Below, in pieces: positions 42,318 to 50,550 of a stretch of 64,000 bases of DNA. The notes under the pieces were generated by a model, which saw only the letters and a program-made list of their open reading frames with translations, made no database searches and had not been told where the DNA came from. A program made the position numbers and the translations under genes. The stretch is taken from positions 164,931 to 228,930 of the forward strand of contig NZ_JAPHPW010000007.1 of assembly GCF_026241515.1 (NCBI RefSeq), in the 5' to 3' direction. This DNA is from Vibrio sp. 14G-20. GTDB taxonomy: Bacteria; Pseudomonadota; Gammaproteobacteria; Enterobacterales; Vibrionaceae. Positions within the stretch are counted from its first letter, which is position 1. Each line of letters starts with the position of its first letter.

Positions 42318-43265
42318 ATGCCTGCATCTTCTAACTTCAATATTGCTTTCTTTGGTGAGTGCATGGTCGAAATCAGCGGCTCTCCATTAACCAAAAAATT
42401 CGGCGGTGACACGCTCAATACCGCGCTTTACCTTTCTCGCTTAACCCAACATCAAAACCTCTCAGTGCACTACGCGACAGGTCTTGGCAGTGATGAACTG
42501 TCTCAAAATATGATTGATAGCTGGCAGTTAGAAGGTATTCAAACCAATTTCGTTGAACGCATCGCGAACAAGCTTCCTGGACTCTACATGGTCGAAACCG
42601 ACGAGACTGGCGAGCGACACTTTCATTACTGGCGCAACGACGCAGCAGTAAAATCTTACTTCCATGCTAATGACTTGAATAAGCTTGAAATCGCCCTGAC
42701 CGAGAAACAAGTCGATGCGGTTTACATCAGCGGTATCAGTATCGCGATTTTGGATGATGCCTCTCGCGAGCATCTATTCAAAGCCATTAGCGTGTTCTCA
42801 AACCAAGGCGGCAAGGTGATTTTTGATAACAACTATCGCCCGCAACTTTGGAGCACCGAGCAAGCTCAACATTGGTACGCCAAGTTACTGCCGCTGGTGG
42901 ACATCGCCTTGATTACTGAAGACGACGATCTGCTGGTTTGGGGTAACTCAGAGAGCGTTCAACAACGCTGCCTGCGTTTGGGTTGCCAAGAGATCGTCAT
43001 CAAACGTGGCTGTGAACCATGCAAGATTGTTCAAGTTGAACAGGGCAACATTGTTGAGAGTTATGTCTCAGCGACTCGTGTTTCTAACGTGGTCGACACC
43101 TGCGCGGCGGGCGATTCATTCGCCGCGGGTTATTTAGCTGCGCGTCTTACTGGCGAGAGCGCCACCGACGCAGCCGAACTTGGCCACCAACTGGCTTCCA
43201 TCGTTATTCAATACTCTGGCGCAATCATCCCCGTGAGCGCTATGAGCCAACTGATTAAAAAATAA
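42318..43265 (+). CDS. kdgK: 2-keto-3-deoxygluconate kinase (PfkB family)
   Basis: 315 residues. PfkB sugar-kinase fold: N-terminal GECMVEISGSPLTKKFGGDT, middle NNYRPQLWSTEQ (the KDG-kinase N-N-Y-R-P motif) and the catalytic Asp in VVDTCAAGDSFAAGYLAARL. It phosphorylates KDG to KDPG with ATP. Eda follows 19 bp later, so the two form the classic kinase-aldolase pair. AGGATC precedes ATG. Confidence 0.9.
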   Translation: MPASSNFNIAFFGECMVEISGSPLTKKFGGDTLNTALYLSRLTQHQNLSVHYATGLGSDELSQNMIDSWQLEGIQTNFVERIANKLPGLYMVETDETGERHFHYWRNDAAVKSYFHANDLNKLEIALTEKQVDAVYISGISIAILDDASREHLFKAISVFSNQGGKVIFDNNYRPQLWSTEQAQHWYAKLLPLVDIALITEDDDLLVWGNSESVQQRCLRLGCQEIVIKRGCEPCKIVQVEQGNIVESYVSATRVSNVVDTCAAGDSFAAGYLAARLTGESATDAAELGHQLASIVIQYSGAIIPVSAMSQLIKK

Positions 43266-43284
43266 AATAAAAAGCGGAATTATT

Positions 43285-43920
43285 ATGTCTCAAGAAATGA
43301 TCAACAAACTTAAGCAATTCAAAGTTATTCCTGTTATCCAAATCAACAAGGTTGAACACGCGATTCCACTGGCAAAAGTGTTGGTAGAAAACGGCCTGCC
43401 AGTGGCTGAAGTCACATTCCGTACTGAAGCGGCAGCAGACGCGATTCGTGCGATGCGCGATGCGTACCCAGAGATGTGTATCGGTGCTGGCACAGTATTA
43501 ACGCTAGCGCAGATCGACCTTGCGAAAGAGTCGGGCAGCGAATTCATCGTAGCTCCGGGCCTGAACCCAAACACCGTAAAACGTTGCCAAGAAATCGGTA
43601 TGCCAATCGTTCCGGGCGTAAACAACCCAAGCCAAGTAGAGCAAGCGTTAGAGCTTGGCCTTAACTTCTTGAAGTTCTTCCCGGCAGAAGCGTCTGGCGG
43701 CATCAACATGGTGAAGTCTCTGTTAGCGCCATATGTTGATGTGTCTTTAATGCCAACGGGCGGTATCGGTAAACACAACGTGAATGACTACTTAGCAGTG
43801 GATCGCGTGGTGTGCTGTGGTGGTACTTGGATGGTGTCGCCAAAGATGATCGAGAACGAGCAATGGGATGAGATTGCAGTATTGGTTCGTGAAGCGGTCG
43901 CTCTTGTTAACGAGCAATAA
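43285..43920 (+). CDS. eda: KDPG / KHG aldolase
   Basis: 211 residues. Class I aldolase TIM barrel: catalytic Glu in EVTFRTEAAADAIRAM, Schiff-base Lys in NFLKFFPAEASGGINM and phosphate-binding SLMPTGGIGKHN. It splits 2-keto-3-deoxy-6-phosphogluconate into pyruvate and glyceraldehyde 3-phosphate. Immediately follows kdgK. This completes the sugar-acid route within the cluster. Confidence 0.93.
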   Translation: MSQEMINKLKQFKVIPVIQINKVEHAIPLAKVLVENGLPVAEVTFRTEAAADAIRAMRDAYPEMCIGAGTVLTLAQIDLAKESGSEFIVAPGLNPNTVKRCQEIGMPIVPGVNNPSQVEQALELGLNFLKFFPAEASGGINMVKSLLAPYVDVSLMPTGGIGKHNVNDYLAVDRVVCCGGTWMVSPKMIENEQWDEIAVLVREAVALVNEQ

Positions 43921-43980
43921 GCTTTTGAACTAGCGATAACAACCTTTCGAATGAGAGATAACGAGCAATAGCAGTGGCTG

Positions 43981-44026
43981 ATGGTTCTGTTTTGTGAATC
44001 GCCTCCGAGAAACAAAACAGAACCAT
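43981..44026 (+). repeat. Perfect 15-bp inverted repeat before the GH20 gene
   Basis: ATGGTTCTGTTTTGT (43981-43995) and ACAAAACAGAACCAT (44012-44026) around a 16-base loop. The hairpin stands between eda and the GH20 start codon (22 bases away). No T-run follows, so it looks like a stability, translation or attenuation element rather than a plain terminator. Confidence 0.7.
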
Positions 44027-44047
44027 ATTTATATAGGAAAACTAATA

Positions 44048-46498
44048 ATGAAAAAAACTATATTATCCCTATTGATTTCAGGTTCAGTAGTGTCCCCAAT
44101 GGCGTTAGCAATGGCTCCAAATACCGATCTAAATTTAATGCCGTACCCACAAACGGTCGAGCTGAAAGCTGGGCAAGTTAAGGTCGACGGTAACTTCAAG
44201 GTTTACATCAAAGGCTTTAATTCTGATCGCGTTGAATACACGGCGAAACGCTTTATTGATCGCCTTGAGCGTCAGACGGGTGTGCCGATTCTAAATTGGC
44301 AGGTTGGTAGTGCAGACGAAGCGAACCTGATCATTGATATCGACGCGGCGCCAAAGTCTGAAGTACAGAACATCGACTCTGTAGAGTCCTACAAAATTAC
44401 CACTCAGGGTGAACAAATCACGCTGAGTTCTCCAAGCCCATATGGCGTTATCCACGGCATCGAAACCCTTTTACAGCTCGTTGAAACCACAGCGACTGGC
44501 TACCATATTCCTGCTGTCACGATTGTCGATGAGCCTCGTTTCCGCTGGCGTGGTGTTTCTTACGACACGTCACGTCACTTTATTGAATTCGATGTACTTA
44601 TTCGTCAGTTAGATGCGATGGCGTCGGCGAAGATGAACGTATTCCATTGGCACTTCTGGGACGACCAAGGCATTCGCATTCAAACTGAATCTTGGCCGCG
44701 CCTGTGGTCTGAGACTGCTGATGGTAATTACTACACCAAAGACCAAGTTCGCTACCTAGTTGAATACGCGCGTAACCTCGGTATTCGTGTGATTCCAGAG
44801 GTGTCTCTTCCGGGTCACTCTTCTGCGGTTGCTCATGCATACCCGCGTTTGATGTCTGGCGGTGAAGGGCAAAACTATGAGCAAGAAAGAGGCTGGGGCG
44901 TGTTTGAACCGCTCATGGATCCACTGAACCCAGAAGTCTATGAGATGCTAGGTGATGTGTTTGACGAAGTGACCGAGCTGTTCCCAGATGAGTACTTCCA
45001 CATTGGCGGCGATGAGCCGAATTATGCGCAGTGGAAAAACAGCGAAAAGCATCAACAGTTTATTGAAGAGAACAATATCGATGGCGAGCGTGGTTTGCAG
45101 TCTTACCTCAATGTAAAAGTTGAGAAGATGCTCGAAGAGCGCGGTAAGAAGATGACCGGTTGGGATGAGATTTGGCATAAAGATCTGCCGACTTCAATCG
45201 TGATTCAAAGCTGGCAAGGGCACGACAGTATCGGTCGAGCGGCAAAAGAGGGTTACCCAGGCATCCTGTCTACCGGTTACTACCTAGATCAACCTCAGCC
45301 GACTAGCTACCACTATCGCAATGACCCAATGCCAAGTGGCATTACTGTTGATGATAAGTTGCACAGTGGCGAAAAGTTCGTCACGTATCAATGGGAGAAG
45401 CCACGTTCAAAAGGCGGCCCACGTAAGGGAACACTGACTATCATTGAAGCGAAAGACGGCACTTTCCGCGCATTCAGTGATTACAATGGCAAGTCTCGTG
45501 AAGAGATTTACATCCTTGATTATGTGCCGGGTAAAACCTTTGTTGGTCACTTCGATAACTTCATGTCGTACACCGAGTTCAACCTAAACTTGAATCAAAA
45601 GGGTTTTGCCGAAGGCAGTTACCAATTGGTCGGTAATGTGCGTTGGCCAACTACAGGTGAAGTGATTGCGAGCAGTGATGTTGAAGGCAGCGTGATTCCT
45701 GAACCAAATGGTGGTTACCCTGCAGAATTAACGGATAAAGAAAAAGAGCTTATCTTGGGCGGCGAGATCACCATGTGGCTAGAAAATAAAGATAGCCTCA
45801 CAGTCGAAAACTACCTATGGCCACGCAGCTATGCGATTGCAGAGCGCTTCTGGTCAGATGCGGAATTGACGGACGAACGCAGCATGTACAAGCGCATGAA
45901 AGCGATGGATACATGGTCTGAAGTGTCGGTTGGGCTGCGTCACCATGCGGATGCTGACATGTTGTTGAAGCGTATTGCAAAAGGCCAAGATATCCACGAC
46001 CTACGCGTGCTTGCCAAGTACACCGAGCCAGCACAGTACTACGCGCGCAACTGGGAGAAGTGGAATTCTACTGAACCTAAGGGCACTTTATACAGCCAAT
46101 ACGAGCGCTTAAACCGCTTTGTTGATGCGCTATCAGTGGAAAGCTACGCCGTGTATGAGATGCAAGATTTGGTCAACGAAGTCGCGACGGGTAATCAACA
46201 AGCGCTTGAGCAACTTGCAGAGCATTATCAGCAAGCGAAAGCGTCTGCACTCGCAGCTAAAACTGTCTTCGCTGGCAATGTGTCCTCAGTAGAAACTGTG
46301 ATTGTCGCCGAGAAAACCGCGGAAGTCGCAGACTTGGCGTTAACCTTGATTGCTAAAGCACAAGCGGGTGAAAAAGTTCGAGCATCAGACGCGAACGCCT
46401 ATCAAGCGATACTGTCTGAATCAGCGAAGATCTACGACGAATCGATCATCGCGATTGTTCGCCCGACAGAGCTCTTGTTGAAACAGTTAGCTGAGTAA
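44048..46498 (+). CDS. Secreted GH20 beta-N-acetylhexosaminidase
   Basis: 816 residues from ATG at 44048 with TAGGAAAAC upstream; an 18-codon longer frame falls inside the hairpin. Signal peptide (MKKTILSLLISGSVVSPMAL). N-terminal GH20b-like domain to about 150, then the catalytic barrel with RGVSYDTSRHFIEFDVLIRQ and the catalytic Asp322-Glu323 in YFHIGGDEPNYAQW. Roughly 430-565 is an extra domain inserted before the final strand LGGEITMWLE. It would remove terminal GlcNAc from chitin oligosaccharides outside or in the periplasm, and might leave or release oxidised ends. No terminator follows for certain, though a T-run hairpin lies at 46543-46572. Confidence 0.85.
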   Translation: MKKTILSLLISGSVVSPMALAMAPNTDLNLMPYPQTVELKAGQVKVDGNFKVYIKGFNSDRVEYTAKRFIDRLERQTGVPILNWQVGSADEANLIIDIDAAPKSEVQNIDSVESYKITTQGEQITLSSPSPYGVIHGIETLLQLVETTATGYHIPAVTIVDEPRFRWRGVSYDTSRHFIEFDVLIRQLDAMASAKMNVFHWHFWDDQGIRIQTESWPRLWSETADGNYYTKDQVRYLVEYARNLGIRVIPEVSLPGHSSAVAHAYPRLMSGGEGQNYEQERGWGVFEPLMDPLNPEVYEMLGDVFDEVTELFPDEYFHIGGDEPNYAQWKNSEKHQQFIEENNIDGERGLQSYLNVKVEKMLEERGKKMTGWDEIWHKDLPTSIVIQSWQGHDSIGRAAKEGYPGILSTGYYLDQPQPTSYHYRNDPMPSGITVDDKLHSGEKFVTYQWEKPRSKGGPRKGTLTIIEAKDGTFRAFSDYNGKSREEIYILDYVPGKTFVGHFDNFMSYTEFNLNLNQKGFAEGSYQLVGNVRWPTTGEVIASSDVEGSVIPEPNGGYPAELTDKEKELILGGEITMWLENKDSLTVENYLWPRSYAIAERFWSDAELTDERSMYKRMKAMDTWSEVSVGLRHHADADMLLKRIAKGQDIHDLRVLAKYTEPAQYYARNWEKWNSTEPKGTLYSQYERLNRFVDALSVESYAVYEMQDLVNEVATGNQQALEQLAEHYQQAKASALAAKTVFAGNVSSVETVIVAEKTAEVADLALTLIAKAQAGEKVRASDANAYQAILSESAKIYDESIIAIVRPTELLLKQLAE

Positions 46499-46542
46499 GC
46501 CGTTACGGATTAGCGAATAAGTCACACGCCAATAAGTGAATC

Positions 46543-46572
46543 AAAACCGCCCTCTGTGGGCGGTTTTTTAGT
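46543..46572 (+). terminator. Terminator after the GH20 gene
   Basis: AAAACCGCCC, loop TCTGT, GGGCGGTTTTTT: strong stem with T-run. The A-run also serves transcription from the opposite side, where the sensor-kinase gene ends. Confidence 0.85.
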
Positions 46573-46616
46573 TCTAGCGAATCAATAGACTGTGACGTTA
46601 AGCTCTTTGTGAGTGA

Positions 46617-48680
46617 TTACTCACTATCGATGTTCTGCAGTGTTAACGTAAATGTCATGCCTTGGTCTGAGTTGTTCTTCGCTATTAAGGTACCTTGCAT
46701 ATCACGCACGTTGTTTGCCGTGATAGCCAGCCCGAGCCCCAAGCCTTCGCCCATCTTTTTGTTGGTATGGAAGGGTTCAAAAATGGTTTCGAGTTGATCT
46801 TCAGACACACCACAACCGTTATCTTGAACCTTGATGACCACGCGTTGTTGATCGGTATGTGCGCTGATAACAATGGTCGCGGGTGTTTGATTCTGCGTAG
46901 CGTCCACAGCATTTCTGATTAGGTTGCCAAGCACTTGACGAAGTCGCGCCTCTTCTCCCATCACCATCGAAATATTAGAAGCAACACGCACGCGAATATC
47001 GATGTTGTCTAATTCGGCTTGGTGAATTCGTAGCGTTTCTTGCAGTGCGTCAGTCAGTGAAACTGGATAGGGCTTCTCAAGTCTTTTAAATGCGAACGAC
47101 TTCAATTGACTGGTCATGTTGGCCATTCTGTCGATGAGGCTCATCACTAAGTCCATGTTCGCTTTCAACATCTTGGTCTCGCCTCTTTCCATCAGTAGTT
47201 GATTACTTGAAAGCAGGGTTTTTAGACCAGTAAGCGGTTGATTAAGCTCATGAGTGATCGCACTCGACATCCGCCCTAGTGCGGCAAGTTTGCTTGATTC
47301 AACCAGTTCTTGTTGTGCGTCTTTCAGGTCTTGTGTTCGCTCTTCTACACGTAGTTGAAGCGTTTTATTAGCGTTTTGCACTGCAATTTCTGCTTTTTTG
47401 CGCTTACTAATATCGATCACGGTACACAGATAATAAGTGGTCGCATGCCAAGGAAAGGCACTTATAGAAAACAGTACCGGAAAGTAGCTACCATCGCTGC
47501 GCCTTGCCATGGTTTCGACGCTGGTTATTTCGGCCAGTTCTTGGTGTTGCTCTAGGTTCTGAAGCAATTGCAAGGTGGTTGAATTTGGATTGCCTGCCTC
47601 AAATAACTGCCAAGCTTTGATGTTACTGATCATTGAATCGGATAGTGAGAAGTAGTTCTTGGCCATGAGGTTAATATCATGGATATGACCATGTTTGTCG
47701 ATCAGCACTAGCCCAACGTGCGTTTTATTGATCATCCCAGACAGACGCTTTTCCGACTCTTCGATGAGTTTTTGTATTCGTAAATTACTGAGCTTTTTCT
47801 GACGTCTTTGATAAAGAATAACCAGCAACAGCAGAATGAAAAGACAGCCCACCGCCACACTCCAACTTATCCAACTTGTGGTTTGGTTTAGGTTGGTTAA
47901 CGGCGTTAGGTAGGTTAAGCGCCAATTCAGGTCGTCTAACTTTATGGATTGAATAAGGTAATCTTTATCTTTCAGTCGCCATACTCGAATGTGGGTTTGA
48001 TCATATAGCTCATGCTTTGTAGCGAGCGGTTGTGAAGTGAAATTTTCATTGAACCAATCTGCATTCAATCGGTGATCACTCGATAGAAAAAACTGATCGC
48101 GAGGGTTTTGAAACAAGATGGCTTCACCATCGGCAAACCATTGGTCGATCAGTAATGATAAATCAATTTGTACTGCAACAATGCCTACCACATCGGATGC
48201 TCGATAAACGGGTGCAGCAATAAAATAATCGGGTGTGACGCCTTTATTTTTGGTTACTAGGGAGATCGCACCGCCTTGCTGGTGGATCTTGGACACAATA
48301 GTGTTGGCGCTTTTTTTACTGAGTTTGTTCCTTTCTACGCTAGAAACAAGCAAATCACCGTTTGCGGAAAGTAGATACCATCCTTTGGTGTTAGCCGCTT
48401 TGTCTAACTGAATGAGCTGTTTTTTAATGTGTTTTTGGAGGCGAATGTCACCATCGATAAAACGCACGCTGGTTTCATCGTTCGTCACGAGATAAGGCAA
48501 ATAGTAAAAACGTTTGAGCGTGCGTCTTGCTTCGGCAATGTATCCAAGGAAGCGCTGTTCTGCGTAACGCTGAGCTTGTTCTAGCTTCCATTGGCTTATG
48601 CCACTTTTGGTGGTTACCTGAACTAAACCAATCAATAAACAGGCAAACAGGAACAACCAATATCGATTTTTGTTAACCAT
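46617..48680 (-). CDS. Sensor histidine kinase with Cache-like periplasmic region and PAS domain
   Basis: 687 residues. Membrane helices at about 7-24 and 270-290 flank a periplasmic sensing domain. PAS domain at about 306-430 (HVGLVLIDKHGHIHDINLMA, VLFSISAFPWHATTYYLCTV), coiled coil, His-kinase A with phospho-accepting His477 (MSSAITHELNQPLTGLKTLL) and HATPase_c (NLIRNAVDATQNQ, DNGCGVSEDQ, GLGLGLAITA). DctB-like signature. Divergent from the sigma54-type activator 208 bp away, which should be its partner. Sensed compound is unknown; the neighbouring TRAP transporter hints at an organic acid. Confidence 0.85.
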   Translation of the reverse strand: MVNKNRYWLFLFACLLIGLVQVTTKSGISQWKLEQAQRYAEQRFLGYIAEARRTLKRFYYLPYLVTNDETSVRFIDGDIRLQKHIKKQLIQLDKAANTKGWYLLSANGDLLVSSVERNKLSKKSANTIVSKIHQQGGAISLVTKNKGVTPDYFIAAPVYRASDVVGIVAVQIDLSLLIDQWFADGEAILFQNPRDQFFLSSDHRLNADWFNENFTSQPLATKHELYDQTHIRVWRLKDKDYLIQSIKLDDLNWRLTYLTPLTNLNQTTSWISWSVAVGCLFILLLLVILYQRRQKKLSNLRIQKLIEESEKRLSGMINKTHVGLVLIDKHGHIHDINLMAKNYFSLSDSMISNIKAWQLFEAGNPNSTTLQLLQNLEQHQELAEITSVETMARRSDGSYFPVLFSISAFPWHATTYYLCTVIDISKRKKAEIAVQNANKTLQLRVEERTQDLKDAQQELVESSKLAALGRMSSAITHELNQPLTGLKTLLSSNQLLMERGETKMLKANMDLVMSLIDRMANMTSQLKSFAFKRLEKPYPVSLTDALQETLRIHQAELDNIDIRVRVASNISMVMGEEARLRQVLGNLIRNAVDATQNQTPATIVISAHTDQQRVVIKVQDNGCGVSEDQLETIFEPFHTNKKMGEGLGLGLAITANNVRDMQGTLIAKNNSDQGMTFTLTLQNIDSE

Positions 48681-48888
48681 TCTTGATTAAATCCTTTTTA
48701 AATTATTGAGTTGAAAAGCTGCGTTTTATTACCATATGGAAGGTTGAATCTGGAACAAATTGAAGCTAGCAAACATTATAAAACTGTTAAAGGAGTGTTA
48801 TTCAAAGTGGGAGCTAGCTCCTTTTAGTCTGCGGCTTTTTTACATACCGTGGTCGATATTATTTAGGTGTAAGCGATGGGAAGAGATC

Positions 48889-50232
48889 ATGCAACGTATT
48901 GCTTTGATTGAAGATGACGCAATTGTGCGTCAAGCAACCAGCCAATGGTTGCAGTTGGCAGGCTTCGATGTCACCGCATTTGAGGTTGGACAAGACGCGT
49001 TAGATGCGGTCGTGGAAGGTGATTTTCAGACCATCATTAGCGATGTGCGCTTACCTGATATTGATGGTGTTGAACTGTTAAGTCGCTTTAAAGATTTGGT
49101 GCCAGAAGTACCTGTTATCTTGATCACCGGACATGGTGATGTCGATATGGCCGTTAAGGCATTACAGCAAGGCGCGTATGATTTTATAGAGAAGCCGTTC
49201 GATCCAGAGCGTTTGTCTCAAACGGTATCGGAAGCGGTAGATAAACATCAAAGTGGTCAAGATAGGATAAATCGTCAAAGCTATTTGGATAACCTGAAGG
49301 GCATTGAACAAGTTCTGATTGGCCGCAGCAGAGTGATGTGTGCATTACGAGAACAAATACAAAAGGTCGCTTCAATTGATACCAATGTGATCATTTATGG
49401 TGAAACTGGCTGTGGGAAAGAGCTCGTTGCCTCTTGTTTACATAAATTTAGTCAGCGTAAACCTCATCCTTTTGTGCCACTAAACTGTGGTGCGATTCCA
49501 GAGAATCTATTTGAAAGCGAGCTGTTTGGTCATGAAGTCGGGGCATTTACTGGTGCTGCTAAACGACGCATTGGTAAGCTTGAATTTGCCGACAAAGGTA
49601 CGGTCTTTCTTGACGAAATAGAAAGTATGCCGTTGTCGATGCAAGTCAAAGTGCTACGTACTTTACAAGACAATGTTGTTGAGCGTGTCGGTGGTAATCA
49701 ACAGCAACATGTTGATTTAAGAATAGTTTCAGCTTCGAAATGCGACCTTTTAAATCATCCGGACTTTCGCCAAGATCTTTTCTATCGTTTGAACGTTGCT
49801 CAACTGCATTTACCTCCCCTTAGTGAACGAGAAGACGATGCTCTTATCCTTTTTGAACACTTCACTCAAGATGCGAACAGCGAAACCCGAGCGGCCAGTG
49901 AAGCCGATCGCTATGCCTTGTTGTCGTATGCATGGCCGGGCAATGTGCGTGAACTGCGTAATGTTGCGATTCGTTTTGCGCTGGATGAAAGCCTGACCGT
50001 TGGTGATATTTTGGCGTGTCGTCCTAATTCTGTCACAGAGTCCACAACGGCAGGCATCCCGTTGGCGGTTCAAGTGCAGAGCTTTGAACGGAAAGTGATT
50101 CATGATGCGCTAGTGCGTTATCAGGGACGCATCAATGATGTTATGCAAGACTTGGATTTACCTCGTCGAACATTGAACCAAAAGATGGTGCGTTATGGGT
50201 TGAATCGAAGTGACTACGTCGATTCTCAATGA
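48889..50232 (+). CDS. Sigma54-dependent NtrC-family response regulator
   Basis: 447 residues from ATG at 48889 (GGGAAGAGATC upstream); a 43-codon longer frame has no site. Receiver domain with phospho-acceptor Asp52 (IISDVRLPDIDG); AAA+ domain with Walker A GETGCGKE (171-178), ESELFGHE and the complete sigma54-binding loop GAFTGA (218-223), Walker B VFLDEI (239-244); Fis-type HTH at the C terminus (ALVRYQGRINDVMQDLDLPR region and LNQKMVRYGL). It should activate the transporter operon just downstream, whose promoter is of the sigma54 type. Confidence 0.92.
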   Translation: MQRIALIEDDAIVRQATSQWLQLAGFDVTAFEVGQDALDAVVEGDFQTIISDVRLPDIDGVELLSRFKDLVPEVPVILITGHGDVDMAVKALQQGAYDFIEKPFDPERLSQTVSEAVDKHQSGQDRINRQSYLDNLKGIEQVLIGRSRVMCALREQIQKVASIDTNVIIYGETGCGKELVASCLHKFSQRKPHPFVPLNCGAIPENLFESELFGHEVGAFTGAAKRRIGKLEFADKGTVFLDEIESMPLSMQVKVLRTLQDNVVERVGGNQQQHVDLRIVSASKCDLLNHPDFRQDLFYRLNVAQLHLPPLSEREDDALILFEHFTQDANSETRAASEADRYALLSYAWPGNVRELRNVAIRFALDESLTVGDILACRPNSVTESTTAGIPLAVQVQSFERKVIHDALVRYQGRINDVMQDLDLPRRTLNQKMVRYGLNRSDYVDSQ

Positions 50233-50374
50233 TCGGTTTGACAGTCGTGTTTATTGGATATTGATGAGCAATAAATGGCTCATCGTATATTCATCACTTT
50301 ATAAACATTGATCACATAAATATAACATGATGTGACCTGACCACCTTTAAGGGGATGTTAACTGCGGCTTTGGA

Positions 50375-50392
50375 TAAGCAAAAAATAGCTTA
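50375..50392 (+). promoter_or_regulatory. Upstream activator site 1
   Basis: TAAGCAAAAAATAGCTTA: arms TAAGC/GCTTA. Matches site 2 at 15 of 18 positions or better, spaced 34 bp centre to centre (about three helical turns). Confidence 0.7.
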
Positions 50393-50408
50393 CTCATTAG
50401 TAGTGAAA

Positions 50409-50426
50409 TAAGCAGAAAATGGCTTA
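50409..50426 (+). promoter_or_regulatory. Upstream activator site 2
   Basis: TAAGCAGAAAATGGCTTA: arms TAAGC/GCTTA. It sits about 52-69 bp upstream of the -24 element, a normal place for an NtrC-type activator dimer. Confidence 0.7.
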
Positions 50427-50476
50427 CTTTAGGTGGCTTTTAAAATAAATTATAATAAAAACAGTAGTTTAAAAAT

Positions 50477-50493
50477 TGGCATTGTGCTTGCTA
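50477..50493 (+). promoter_or_regulatory. Sigma54 promoter of the TAXI-TRAP operon
   Basis: TGGCATTGTGCTTGCTA: GG (-24) and GC (-12) separated by exactly ten bases, matching TGGCAC-N5-TTGCW except for one T. Predicted start near 50503. Confidence 0.85.
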
Positions 50494-50550
50494 TCTAGTG
50501 ATTGTTGTTAACAAAAATATAACCTGAATAACCCTACATGGAGAGTAACA

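Larger units (their letters stand above)
50233..50550. other. 318-bp regulatory region upstream of the TAXI-TRAP operon
   Basis: Holds two 18-bp palindromes and a sigma54 promoter, described separately. The rest is A/T-rich without a reading frame of note. Confidence 0.7.

Noticed and set aside
43290..43778. 162-codon minus-strand frame inside eda
   Set aside because: Antisense shadow of a well-conserved aldolase gene.
40531..43920. Hairpins in the catabolic cluster as integron attC sites
   Set aside because: No integrase gene, no R-box core sites; hairpins lie between functionally related genes in one orientation.
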